Shown piece after piece: positions 10,681 through 20,601 of a stretch of 64,000 bases of DNA. The number at the start of each line of letters is the position of its first letter. Within the stretch, counting starts at the first letter, position 1. Location: contig WHUZ01000051.1 of assembly GCA_015179045.1 (NCBI GenBank), forward strand, positions 372,001 to 436,000, given 5' to 3'. A program made the position numbers and the translations under genes. This DNA comes from Kalaharituber pfeilii (Eukaryota > Ascomycota > Pezizomycetes > Pezizales > Pezizaceae). A model generated the notes under the pieces. It did not search any database and had not been told where the DNA came from. It saw only the letters and a program-made list of their open reading frames with translations.

Positions 10681-10952
10681 TGTTGAAGATTATGCAATGC
10701 ATATGAACCGAGACTATGAACCGAGACTATGAACCGAGATTATGGTATAAGGTTATTCCATGTGATGCGGAATCTAAGTTGTGGATACGTGTTGTGATGA
10801 TGAGCAACCTTTATACTCGCACAATTTGCTAGCAGCTCATGTCTATAAATAGGTGGATGTTAGGAGCACATACTGTACGTTGAATACACAAGACATAAGA
10901 GTGAACAATACTATACGCATCCCTGTGCATCTTTTCCGCATATGTTGCTACA
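10681..10952 (+). repeat. copia copy 1 5' LTR
   Basis: Starts TGTTGAAGATTATGCA and ends GCTACA immediately before the primer site. The start matches TGTTGAAGAATATGCA at 59750. The bases before it (TCGAC) cannot be checked for duplication because the 3' LTR is lost. Confidence 0.85.
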
Positions 10953-10966
10953 GGTTATGAGCCCGG
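10953..10966 (+). promoter_or_regulatory. primer binding site, half initiator tRNA-Met type
   Basis: GGTTATGAGCCCGG directly follows the LTR. It is complementary to the anticodon arm of initiator tRNA-Met (GGGCUCAUAACC) rather than to a tRNA 3' end. That matches internally cleaved half-tRNA priming, as known for Drosophila copia and yeast Ty5. Confidence 0.82.
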
Positions 10967-11180
10967 ATTAAGGCTTCAACACTTCAATACAGAACGCTGA
11001 ACTACATCGCTGCACAACGTCACATTCTCACTGTAACATCACTAAACACCTCAATACAATACAATCAACATCACCTGCACACATTGCATTCTCACATCAC
11101 TTAACATCACTCAACTTCGCTCAACCCACACGAAATCAGACTACCTTCGCATTACCATTTCGGTGCTTACAACTTTCACA

Positions 11181-12225
11181 ATGTCAAACAACAACGCTGC
11201 ATCTGCAACTGCCACACTAGCCGCTACCGACGTATATCGTGATAAGTATGGAATTGTAACAAAGCTCACGGAAATAAACTACCTACAATGGAAGAAAGAG
11301 ATCACCGTGGTTCTAAAAGCCCACAATTTTCTAGATATTGTTTTACGTAAGGAAACATCTCCTACTACTGATACTACGCAATCGTCATCATCATCATCAT
11401 CATCCTCCTCATCATCATCGTCAGAGAGTGATGATGATACAGCTCGAATCATCAACAGCCCGAAAATTAGCAGCAGCAAGGGATAAGCGTTATAGAATAC
11501 GCACGTCAAAGGCAGCATCAATCATTTACGGCACATTGACGAATCGGATTAAGTCTCAACTTTCTGACATCGAGGATCCTGCAGCATTATGGGAGACCCT
11601 GGAGCGCCGATACAGTGCCCTATCAAATGAGGCCCGAGCTGTGCGCATTCATGATACATATCTTAAAGACAAAATGAAAGATACAGAGTCTGTAAATGAC
11701 TACTTTGGCCGTCTAATGGGATATCAAACCGAGCTTGCACAAACCGACTATACTATTACCGACAATCAACTCATCAAGCACGCCTTAAAGCGGTTACCTT
11801 CAAAGTTTGATTTCTACAGGCGATACCTTTTAGAACGTCCTGCTGATACACGCACTCTTGACTACACTATCAACATGCTCCTAGAATTTGAATTGGATTT
11901 AGAAGGAGATGCTGTTCAACAATCGTCTGCTATGGTCTCTCGCAGCGACTCATACAATGAAAAAGGTGGTTATCGTGGCCGTGGATACCGAGGTAGATAC
12001 CGAGGTGGATATTGTGGTGGATACCGTGACGGACGACGTGGAGGCTATAGAAGTCAAGGTCAAGAGAATGAAAATAACAATGACGAAGATACATCACAAC
12101 TCTGCTGGTACTGTTTAAAGAGAGGTCATAAAATGAAGGATTGCTATATACGCAAAAGGTCAAAGGAATTACGAAATCGGTTCCAAAGATCGAAGTCAGA
12201 GGACTTTACCATCGAATCGAATTAA
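11181..12225 (+). pseudogene. copia gag, frameshifted (copy 1)
   Basis: The first ATG of the gag frame is at 11181 (MSNNNAAS). The N-terminal part DVYRDKYGIVTKLTEINYLQW runs into a poly-serine tract made of TCA repeats near 11390-11430, and beyond it the frame changes. The rest continues in another frame to 12225: SKAASIIYGTL, the UBN2-type gag core, a GYRGRGYRGRY basic region and a CCHC knuckle CWYCLKRGHKMKDC. The intact homologue at 60246 (317 aa) shows the two parts belong together, so a slip in or near the TCA repeat broke the gene. Gag forms the particle and binds RNA. Confidence 0.88.
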
Positions 12226-12429
12226 GCGAACGCCACCCTGGAACCACATGAGCAGTATACTTTCGACTTCCTCATACCTTCGCTACTGCTCCAGTCATTC
12301 CTACCACTTCGTCTGTCACTTCGCTTTCTACCGTTTCGTCTGCTACTATCTCACTTGCTGACGTTTCATCGCCTATCATCTCGTTTCTCTGTCATTGCTT
12401 TGTCTTCGTTATCGTCGTCTACTCACCTT

Positions 12430-13650
12430 GACATATGGGACTGTCATTTTGGGCACTTGAACTATAGGTATATATTGAACTGACATATAGATTCCAATGT
12501 GATAATGGGTGTGGGGAATATGACTATGCACAGTTTAAGAGCATACTACAACAGAATTACATATCAATCCAAGAGATGGTGGTGAGTATGCTGAGTGACT
12601 CTGGACTCGCGTGATATGGAAGGTGCCGGAGCTACATCACCCAGAATTTTTGGCTGCAATGCCCATGTGCTCGTGCCAAAGAAAAGAATATAGCGCGTTT
12701 GGGAACCCCAAAGCCGCCAGGTGTTTGAAGCCAGTGACATTTGATGAAAACAATTCTGCATTCACTGATTGGGATTTGAGAAAAGCTGTTGAAAGACACG
12801 GCAATATTGTTGAAAGATCAGATACAGACACAGAAATGCGCAAGACTATTGATGCAATTAACACCGTCATTAAAAGACATGACGAAGAGAATACTATTAT
12901 TGAGAGATATGACAAAGAGAATACTGACATTGAGAGACATGACAAAGAGAACACCGTCATTGAGAGACATGACGAAGTGAATCCCATCATTGAAAGACAT
13001 GGTGAAGAGAGTTCCGTCGTTGAAAGACACGGCGAAGTAGAAGTGCATATCATTGAAAGCAATGAGAGTCATCGCATACAAAATTGAACGAAGATGTTAA
13101 GAAACCCCTGCTAAAAACAGAGGGAGAGAGAATATAGAAACCCCTGCTAAAAACAGAGGGAGAGAGAATATAGAAACCCCTGCTAAAAACAGTGGGAGCG
13201 AGAGCATAGAAACCCCTGCTAAAAACAGTGGGAGCGAGAATACAGAAACCCCTGCTAAAAACAGTGGGAACGAGAGGATTGAAACCCCTGTTGAAAACAG
13301 TGGGAGTGAGAATATACAGATCAATGAAACCCCTGTTGAAAACAGTGGGAGTATACAGAACAAGGATACCTCTACTCAATCGATGTGTGAAGATACAGAT
13401 TACCGAAACCCCTGTTGAAAACAGCGGGAGTATACAGAACAAGGATACCTCTACTCAATCGATGTGTGAAGATACAGATTACTGTAACCCCTGTTGAAAA
13501 CAGCGGGAGTATACAGAACAAGGATACCTCTACTCAATCAATGTGTGAAGATACACGAATGGCTGACACTTCTGAATTCACGAACAATGCATATGAAGAT
13601 ACACGAATGACTGACACTTCTGAATTCACGAACAATGCATACAATATAGT
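12430..13650 (+). pseudogene. copia integrase remnant and integrase-RT linker (copy 1)
   Basis: After gag there is no protease or integrase N-terminus. FRCDNG, GEYDYAQFKSI and IQEMVVSMLSDSGL are short pieces of the integrase core, followed by a truncated version of the region ending at FEPVTFDE-like sequence. Then come 10-residue repeats of the type IERHDKENTV (about 12850-13060), and from 13100 the DNA repeats described separately. The same pieces with the same omissions occur at 61440-62312. The frame shifts several times, so it cannot make a functional enzyme. Confidence 0.75.
13100..13640 (+). repeat. three successive tandem repeat types in the copia linker
   Basis: First, about five 36 bp units, each with AACCCCTGCTAAAAACAG. 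Then three longer units (about 75-80 bp) with AACCCCTGTTGAAAACAG, AACAAGGATACCTCTACTCA and GTGTGAAGATACAG. Last, two units with CTGACACTTCTGAATTCACG. The first repeat is part of the second, suggesting stepwise growth. Not a CRISPR array, because there are no unique spacers. Confidence 0.85.
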
Positions 13651-13659
13651 ACCCACAGC

Positions 13660-14620
13660 GGGTCCCCCCCCGCTATCTTCCGTAGTCTGGCTATTGCTGT
13701 CTGTGAGTCGGTGATTATTAGAGTCTCGCCCTGTTGTTGGAGCGCTTCGCCTATCGCTATTAGCTCTCCATCATTCACCGTGCTCCTTCGCCCTAGGAAT
13801 AACGACGTCGTTCCCGTTCGGTGGTGTACCCCGGCACCCGTGTTTTCTTCCATCCGGCTTCCATCCGTGTACACTCAGTTCCATCGTTCATCGAACTCTT
13901 TCTCCAGAATCTCTTCCTACTCCTCTCTGCTCGTATCACTTGGGTGTATGGGGTGTATGTATAACGGTAGTGGGTTCCGGTGTCGTAGGTCCCCTCTCAG
14001 GTATCGTGTATCTGGATCTTGGAGGATCGATTCTCCTGGGAATCTCAATGCTCGTGCCTCCACTCTCTCTCCTTCTCCTCGGACGAACGTTTGTATCGTT
14101 TCCAGGTTGACGATCCCCTCCACTAGAGTCCTTCTCGTGCCCCAGGGGGCTCCGGGGGTATTTCTTGCTACCGTATATTGCCACTTTTCCAACTGTCTTA
14201 GCTTCGATTCGACGGGCGCTCCCTTCGCATATTTTAGCCATGCCCAGCTCCCGTAGGTTGCGATATTTCTGGCGATGCCTGTGTACAGTTGTCTTCTTTT
14301 GCTCGGTGCAATCTGGGTAAGTCTGGAGGCTGTGTTCCATGCTGCTTTGCCCAACCTAAGCCTTTTTTCGAAGTGTTCGTTGTATTTCAGCTCCCAATCC
14401 ACTGTCAGTCCTACAAGTCTGTAGCTCTTCCCCTTCACCCCAACTATCAGCGTTTCCGACTTGTTCGGGTCAATCTCGAACCCCTCTTCTCTGGCGTCCG
14501 ATATAAGTTTCGTTCTATGTGTCTCTATTTCCTTCTTCAGCTGTCTCATCGACCGGCTCGATATTACGCTGTGGAAGTCGTCGACGTATGTTCGGTGAAT
14601 TGTCGTACCCCGTGCCATCG
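13660..14620 (-). pseudogene. Tad-clade LINE ORF2 fragment (RT palm to RNase H)
   Basis: On the minus strand from about 14618: TYVDDFHSVISS (RT catalytic YVDD), DPNKSETLIVGVKG, LTVDWELKYN, then the C-terminal linker ending DTSREE and a stop at 13917. The frame continues past two stops into RNase H: VYTDGSRMEENTG, STVNDGELIAIGEA and LIITDSQTAI, then breaks off at KIAGGDP near 13665. It is clearly related to residues about 600-860 of the full-length LINE at 56133 but diverged, so it is another family member. Endonuclease, N-terminal RT and the zinc-finger tail are missing. Confidence 0.88.
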
Positions 14621-14795
14621 GATCGCGCCAGCCATATGTGTCAAATTCACCTCATCTCTCGCCGTCAGGCCGTACCTCCTCTTTCTGTCAAATTTAGCTC
14701 ATTGCACCTCATCCCGTGCCCTTGGGTCGGAACTGCCATAGGCTGGTAGCCTGTATGCGGGGTTACGTGAATAAAAAAAAAAAAAAAAAAAAGCT
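14621..14795 (+). mobile_element. satellite piece and family B-like LINE tail
   Basis: Around 14630-14720 are two units related to the 5436 satellite (TGTCAAATTTAGCTCATTG). They are followed by CTGCCATAGGCTGGTAGCC, a GCGGGGTTACGTGAAT segment and about 20 A residues, a diverged family B 3' tail on the plus strand. I could not find a convincing target duplication. Confidence 0.6.
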
Positions 14796-14799
14796 CAGG

Positions 14800-15060
14800 T
14801 TGCAGGACTACTTGGCACTTTAGCCCTTTAGCTTAGGCGCAAGCTATATCGAATGCGACTGGGTTCAATCCGGCGCGAGGCGTAACCAGCAGTACTTACG
14901 ACGAGTGGCCGCGATTCCTGTACTATAATAGCCGATAGCCGACGTCAGGTCTTGGCATTTTGACCGAATTTCTTGGCAATATGACCAAATTGGGACGAAA
15001 AACACTGGGCAGCTTGTAACCAACCCATACACTCCTTAGCAAGCTGAGTTCGCTCCTAGG
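14800..15060. other. gene-free stretch
   Basis: No gene. Weak tRNA-like boxes at 14838-14880 are discussed under rejected items. Confidence 0.4.
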
Positions 15061-15357
15061 CATCATCTCGGTAGCCATTCCGGTAGCCGTTTGGGCAGCC
15101 ATTTCAGCAGCCTTTTCAGCACGCATTTCGGTAGCCATTTCGGCTGCCAGTTCAGCGGCCATTTCAGCAGCCATTTCGGCAGCGGTTGCAGTACGTATTT
15201 CGGTAGCCATTTCGGTAGCCATTTCAGCGGCCATTTCAGCAGCCATTTCGGCAGCGGTTGCAGTACGTATTTCGGTAGCCATTTCGGTAGACATTTCAGC
15301 GGCCATTTCAGCAGCCATTTCAGCATGCATTTCGGTAGCCATTTCGGCTACCATTTC
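15061..15357 (-). repeat. 12 bp minisatellite, left part
   Basis: Tandem units of GCCATTTCGGTA and GCCATTTCAGCA. The minus strand reads as Met-Ala-Ala/Thr-Glu repeats and the plus strand as Ser-His-Phe-Gly-type repeats, so long open frames on both strands are by-products. Its right part is at 21261-21530; the two were one array before the LINE insertion. A third array is at 49437-49716. Confidence 0.92.
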
Positions 15358-15429
15358 TTTTTTTTTTTTTTTTTTTTTTTCATTACTCGCATGCCGCCCT
15401 ATGGGCTATGGCGAGGGTTTTATTGATAA

Positions 15430-15696
15430 ACTAATAAAAGAAAAACGGTCTTAAGTACATGATGCCCGCGGTTTATATGGTATTGCGGGGGAAGCGGTCA
15501 GTAGGTCCAAATCATCTCCGTCCCCTTTCAAACTCGTACTGGCTCGCCTTGAGCCATCTTCCTCCGAGTCGCACCTTTTCCATGTCTAGCTTCTCTTCCA
15601 AGTATACTACTATGGAACTTGTCTTTTTACCTTCTCCGACGAGTAAGTCTTTTCGCCTCAACCATCGGATCCCGATGATTTTCTTCATGTCTTTGT
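15430..15696 (-). pseudogene. C-terminal part of LINE ORF1 (nested copy)
   Basis: On the minus strand: NKDMKKIIGIRWLRRKDLL, then EGKKTSSIVVYLEEKL, VRLGGRWLKASQYEFERGRR and a stop. It matches the end of the intact ORF1 at 43348 (GIRWLRKET, KTSSVVIYLE, VRLGGKWLR, DRGRK). It is the downstream half of the gene whose upstream half is at 20158-20993; the Ginger-like element lies between them at the Asn-X-Asp codons. Confidence 0.85.
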
Positions 15697-15815
15697 TCTG
15701 GCCCACCGACGAACATTTTCCGGTTCGCGAACCGGCCGGCCCCGTGAAAAACATATGGTGTTTTTCACGGGGCCAGCCCAGCCACGAACACCTGGCCCAG
15801 CGGCGAACATGAATG
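15697..15815 (+). repeat. left terminal inverted repeat region
   Basis: Contains CTGGCCCACCGACGAACATT, the palindrome CCGGTTCGCGAACCGG, a second hairpin formed by CCCCGTGAAAAACA and TGTTTTTCACGGGG, and further CGAAC and CTGGCCCAGC motifs. Repeated CGACGAAC-like motifs may be transposase binding sites. Confidence 0.75.
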
Positions 15816-16174
15816 TACCTCGATGTACCTATATGTAATATATATACTCGCTTATGATTTAAGGTAATAGTGATCTACCATACAGCTAACTGTGTGAAAG
15901 AGGAGGTGGCCAGGTGGGGAAGAAGAGGTGTGGAGACCGAAGAAGACAGAGGAAGGGGATCCATTGAGGACGGTTCTAGAACTTATGGGGGAGCCAGAGG
16001 AGAGGAGGTAGACGGAGGGAGAGAAGCAAGAGATGGAGTAGATATAATGTAAGGAACAGAGAGTAGAGTAGATAAAATACTCGCCATAGCCCACAGGGTG
16101 GCAGCGAGTAATGAAAAAAAAAAAAAAAAAAAAAAAAGAAATTTCCACAGTCTCCGATCCCTCTATGCAGTCAT
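15816..16174 (+). other. gene-free stretch with LINE tail inside the Ginger-like element
   Basis: From about 15870 a purine-rich plus-strand segment could be a decayed LINE ORF2 end, but no zinc-finger motif is readable. At 16080-16110 is a family A hairpin in which GCCC pairs with GGGT (a G-U pair replacing the last G-C), followed by about 23 A residues to 16137. No target duplication found. Confidence 0.65.
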
Positions 16175-18626
16175 CTATGTACAAACAATAGTACTATATA
16201 CATCACTATGTTCACTCTCATTCTCCTGGTTAGTACATTGACTAGTATTGCTTTTATGACAAGAATAAGAACATTTAACCTTTTGACGTATACATGTACA
16301 ACGAAGAGAAGAACAGGTACCTAGACAAGAACATGAAATTTTGTCTTGAAAACGTTTATCATGATGAGGTTGACTGTGTATATTAGAGTGTATAGGTTGC
16401 CTGTTAGTACCATGTCTGGTTTTTCTTATACTGGTACTGGCAAGTTTGTGGGTACTGATATTTGTTCTGATACGTTTATTAGCACTAAAGTTAGTGCTAA
16501 TATTGGTGTTTACACTCTTGCTGGTATTGGAGTTGGTCCTAATGCTTTTGCTGGTAGTAGAATTAGTGTTTCTACTGGCGATTTGGTTGGTGCTGGCGAT
16601 TTGGCTGGTGCTAGCGATTTGGCTGGTGCTGGTGATTTGGCTGGTACTGGCGATTTGGCTAGTGCTGGCGATTTGGCTAGTGCTGGCGATTTGGCTGGTG
16701 CTGGCGATTTCATTTGTATTTTGAGTAGTTGCTTTGCAACGACGAGCTGCTTCACGTAATGATATTGACCTTAAAAGCTGTAACTGATCAGGTTCAAATG
16801 AGATATTCTGCATATGTTGAATTTCGGAATTGGTGACAGAAATTGGAACTTTTTGAAGCTCTCGAGAAGGATAATGACGATCTAAAAGACCATATATAGT
16901 ATAAAGCTGATAGCGATCCAAATGTGACTTATGTAAAACTTTTGCAAATAGTCTGCGTTTATTGAGTCCACAGCGATCGTTTTGTGGAATATATACTGTC
17001 ACAATTTCTCCTGGTTCAAAGGTTCGAATTGGACGTTTTCTTTGATGACGTTGCTTCATTTGCTGGCGCTTTCGTTTTGTATTTTGGCGAACATTATGAA
17101 GAAGTAAGGACACTTCAGGCAAGGTTTCTGAGTCTTCTGACTTTGATTCAGAATTTGAAGTTGTATCTGAGGAAATAACTATCACTTCTTGAGAAGATAA
17201 TGCTGAGCTCTTCAATAATAATAATGAATTTTTGGAAGATAATGGAGAATCTTTAGAGGATGATATAGAGTCGCCGGAAGATGATAATACTGATTGTTTA
17301 TCATATTTGAATAGGGGGGTAAAGTAGATTCTAATAAGACTATACTTAGTAAAATAAGTTATAATAAAAAGAAAATTAAGAATTTTTACCGAATAATGAC
17401 ACTTTAGCCGAAAAATGAGATTAAATAGACTCTGGTTCTGATAAAGCAGAATTACTAGATCCGGGTTCTGCATTTACTTCATCTGAGGTAGGAAGTGTAA
17501 CAATTTCACCATCTTTATCATATAAGATATTTCTTTTTCGGCGATGATGTGGTAATGGTAAACTATGAGGTTTTTGTTTGAATACTACCTCATATGGACT
17601 ATATCCAGTTGTCGAATGTACCTATTAATGATTAGTATTAATATTTAAATTTATATAAAAAGAGATTACCTGAGCATTTATTATAAATATAACTTCCGAT
17701 AATCCAAAATGCCAGAAACTTATATTTCTTTCAGCAGTCCATGCTCTTAATTTCTGTTTAAGAACACTATTTGCTTGTTCAATAAGTCCTTGTGTTTGTG
17801 GATGTCGTGGACGTCCATATATTAATTGAATACCATAACTATGAACTAGTGTCTCACATACACCTTTAAATTCAGTACCATTATCATATTATAAAATTTT
17901 TGGCGGTCCAAAAAGACTAATCCAGGTCATGATATTTGTTGCAACCTTTATAGCTCGTTTAGACTTTAATGCTGTAGCCCACGAAAACTTGCTGAAGTGG
18001 TCTCGTAAATGTAATATTCATTTATATGAATTACTAGGAGAGCCTCACATATTAATTAAGTCTAGTTGAACTCGTTCCCATAAATGTGATACTTTGATTG
18101 GCTGTAGTTCTTCAGTTATAGTTCGTGCTTGATTTTGAATACATAGTGTGCAATATTGAATTACTTTCTCAACCTATTAGAATATTAGAATTAATTACTT
18201 AATATAAAAAGAAAATAATTACTTACCTCTTCTCTAGAAATTCTATAATAATGTTTATTAATATGTAAAAATGTTTTCGTTCGCCCGACATGGAGTAATA
18301 CTATATGAGTATCAACTATTTGATCCCATACTTCATGCTGAAGAATTACCTGTTTAAGTATTTCTCTATGTAAAGCTTGGGTTTCATTAGGTAACTTTAT
18401 AAGATTTCCCTCATCATTAAGTTGATACTCATGTAAAGCTGTCCATTTTAATCGTCATTCTTTTTTGGAAGCTGTCATTATTGGATTATTTAAAAATCAG
18501 CGAATTTGGCAATATTTTTCATAAGATAGACGAAAACGATAGAAGGAATTTTCTTGTCTTAACCAGTTTTTTAAATTCCGTTTTGGCTTGTAAAGAGAAA
18601 CCAGATGTAGGTTCAGAATCCGACAT
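16175..18626 (-). pseudogene. KRBA2/Ginger-type integrase, nonsense-damaged
   Basis: Start MSDSEPTSGF at 18626. Motifs in order: an H2C2 zinc-binding region (HVGRTKTFLHINKHYY, then YCTLC); VQLDLIN with the first catalytic Asp; RDHFSKFSWATALKSK; FGPPKIL and YDNGTEF with the second Asp; YGRPRHPQTQGLIEQANS with the Glu; and VHSTTGYSPYEVVFKQKP. The C-terminal part stays open for about 430 codons, with ASTSQI repeats and a Cys-rich end (CSCLGTCSSLRCTCIRQ) typical of this family. Introns fit GT-AG rules near 18229-18178 and at 17669-17632 (38 bp), where NAQ joins VHSTTG. At least five in-frame stops (after CQIR, KKE, INM, YK, KIL), several explained by TGG or CAA mutating through G-to-A or C-to-T, show it is inactive. 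Confidence 0.82.
16565..16710 (+). repeat. 18 bp coding repeat in the integrase C-terminus
   Basis: About eight units of GCTGGCGATTTGGCTGGT. The minus strand encodes Ile-Ala-Ser-Thr-Ser-Gln repeats. It is part of the open C-terminal frame of the integrase. Confidence 0.85.
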
Positions 18627-18839
18627 TGAAGTAGTAAAAAAGATAATATAGTAAGATACGAGTTTATAATAAAGTATAAGAGTATCATAATGTAGGAAAA
18701 GAGGTATAGAAAGAGGTATAAGGAGATAAAGAGTTAACTTAATAAATAGATAAAGAATAAAAAGCAATAAATAGGAGGATCTTTAAAGCTTTAATATATT
18801 TTTAGAGCCTTGATGCTAAGAATATATATATTGGTGGTA

Positions 18840-19260
18840 ATATAGGAAGACTTTTACAATATAATAGTTATTACTTTAAAAGCCGCTTAATTCCGTTTAG
18901 AATTAATAGAGTTATAAGTCATAGATATAAGCATTTTGTAAGTAGTAGAGGATGTTGAAAATTTTTATTATAGTATTATAAATTCACATCCGAATACATA
19001 AACGATAGGCTTATATGAGAGCTCTATGTAATGGCAATTTAATGCTTTAATAGCTGCTTAATTCCGCTTAGAATTGATGGAGTTAAGAGTTATAGATTTG
19101 AGTCTTAGATAGGTAGTAAAGAGGATAGCAAATTTTTATCACTACGTAATAAATTTATATCCGAATACATAAACGATATACTCAAATAATAGCTCTTTAT
19201 AGTGGCAATCCAATACTTCAATAGCTACTTAGATTTATAAAGAATTGATTAAGTTATAGA
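18840..19260. repeat. AT-rich ~171 bp tandem repeat, about 2.5 units
   Basis: The motif CCGAATACATAAACGATA occurs at about 18990 and 19161, and GCTTAATTCCG occurs near 18892 and 19064, giving a ~171 bp period. It lies between the integrase start and the right end of the Ginger-like element, so it may be a subterminal repeat. Confidence 0.75.
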
Positions 19261-20039
19261 TTATTAAGTTTAAAGAGTTAATAAAAAATAGTATAAATTT
19301 TATCTTTATTTATATTACTAATTGCGAATAATTATTATAGTGTATACTAATAGATAATAGTATATATTAAAACTACTTTAGCTAAGCTTTCTAAAAATAT
19401 AAAAATTATGTAAATTAGATAAAAACTGATAGTATAGAATAGCATTAAATTTATTGAGTTAATAATATAGCAAAGGAATGAGGTTGTAACTTGCTTAAAG
19501 CGAATACTTGGCACTTGCAGAGATTTTACTAACTACTGTTTCTGGTAATACAACCACTAAAATTTTCATTCTTGGCATCAACGCCATCTCTGTTACTGCC
19601 ACAATATAATACCAGAATAGCGGAGGATTCCGGATATCTCTATCTATAAAGATAATACTCCAAAATTTCGCTTAGAGTATGAAAAATACTAGAAGCATAT
19701 TTAGTAATTTTCTTCTAGTATCTCGGTTAACAATAATTTAGTTATGATTACAAATTTGTTTTCTTAACTACAGTAGTCTAGAAGCGTAGCGAATTATTAA
19801 TTAAATTATCTGTATTATCTTCTAGTATGTGAGTAAGAAGTAGCAACTTGCTACTCATATCAGCAACTTATCACCGACAGCAACTTTCAAGTGGCAACTC
19901 GTAGGTGGCAACTTGTCAGTGGCAATAGGGCTGTGCTAGCACACAGTAACTGGCTTATCAATTAACGCTGGTAGCAGAATGTTTCTCTATACTCAATCAC
20001 TAGTAGTACGTAGAGGTACCTAGTGGTACTTGTACTAAA
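19261..20039. other. AT-rich gene-free interior of the Ginger-like element
   Basis: No coding region. AACTTG and GCAACT motifs recur around 19850-19920. Confidence 0.5.
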
Positions 20040-20157
20040 CCAGTGTTCGTCGGTGGGCTGGCCCATTCGCGAATCTTCTGGCCCAGCGACGAATTGGCCG
20101 ATTCGCGAATGGGCCTGGCCGGTTCGCGAACCGGAATGTTCGTCGGTAGGCCAGAAC
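20040..20157 (-). repeat. right terminal inverted repeat region
   Basis: Read in reverse complement it starts CTGGCCTACCGACGAACATT, then the palindrome CCGGTTCGCGAACCGG, then further ATTCGCGAAT palindromes and GCTGGGCC motifs. It matches the left end at 15697 over about 55 bp and then diverges while keeping the same kinds of short motif. Confidence 0.75.
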
Positions 20158-20570
20158 ATCTTCATTGTCTTCGGACAGCCATCTTTTGACATTGCCGAGT
20201 TCCCTTCTCAAGGCTGGTTTCGTCGGAGTTTTGTTGGAGGCTTTTTCCGGGGTGCTTCGGGGTGGTGGCTGTGTGGGGGTGGGGGTGGCTGGGGCTGGTG
20301 CCGGAGCCGGAGTGGGTGCTGGGGTGCCAGCTATTTTCGTGACCGGGGGAGGGGATGCCTTCGGCTTCTTGTTCCTCCTTCTCCTTTCCCTGGTCGGTGG
20401 TGTTGCCGGCGCTGTTTGTCGTATTGGCGGAGGTGATGGTGGTGTGTCCACGCATCGGATGGGGCTGAAGGTCTGTTGCGGCTGAATTTGTGGCTGGGGC
20501 GATGGCAGTGGTGGCGTTGGTGGCGTGTCTATGCTGACGATGGGGCTGAGGCCCAAAGTCTGTTGTGGCT

Positions 20571-20601
<31 letters not shown>

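Larger units (their letters stand above)
10681..13650 (+). mobile_element. Ty1/copia element, copy 1, 3'-truncated
   Basis: The order is 5' LTR, half-tRNA-type primer site, frameshifted gag, short spacer, integrase remnant, and an integrase-RT linker with tandem repeats. It stops at about 13650 where an antisense LINE fragment begins. Reverse transcriptase, RNase H and the 3' LTR are missing. It is a close relative of the element at 59750: the LTR start, primer site, gag, the internal deletion between gag and integrase, and the linker repeats are all shared. Confidence 0.88.
15697..20157 (-). mobile_element. Ginger-like (KRBA2-type integrase) DNA transposon
   Basis: Imperfect terminal inverted repeats of about 55 bp begin CTGGCCYACCGACGAACATT at both ends, each followed by the 16 bp palindrome CCGGTTCGCGAACCGG. 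Inside is a spliced but damaged integrase gene on the minus strand with all three catalytic acidic positions. It lies in the middle of a LINE ORF1. The flanking LINE bases GAAGAT and AAAGAC (minus strand) could be a 6 bp target duplication with two transitions, but this is weak. Most of the interior is AT-rich. A LINE tail sits inside at 16080-16137. Confidence 0.75.

Noticed and set aside
11390..11440. Programmed frameshift in copia copy 1 gag
   Set aside because: The change lies at a TCA repeat prone to slippage, and the related gag at 60246 is read in one frame, so mutation is simpler.
13100..13560. Regularly spaced repeats resembling a CRISPR array
   Set aside because: Spacers are not unique, the units are tandem and partly coding, and the context is a fungal retrotransposon.
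14838..14882. tRNA-like A and B boxes (TAGCTTAGGCG and GGTTCAATCC)
   Set aside because: I could not fold a convincing acceptor or anticodon stem. It may be a chance match or a decayed tRNA-derived repeat.
15063..15426. Long open frames on both strands (Met-Ala-Glu and Ser-His-Phe-Gly repeats)
   Set aside because: They are produced by the 12 bp minisatellite, which has no stop in several frames. The same happens at 21213-21644 and 49374-49772.
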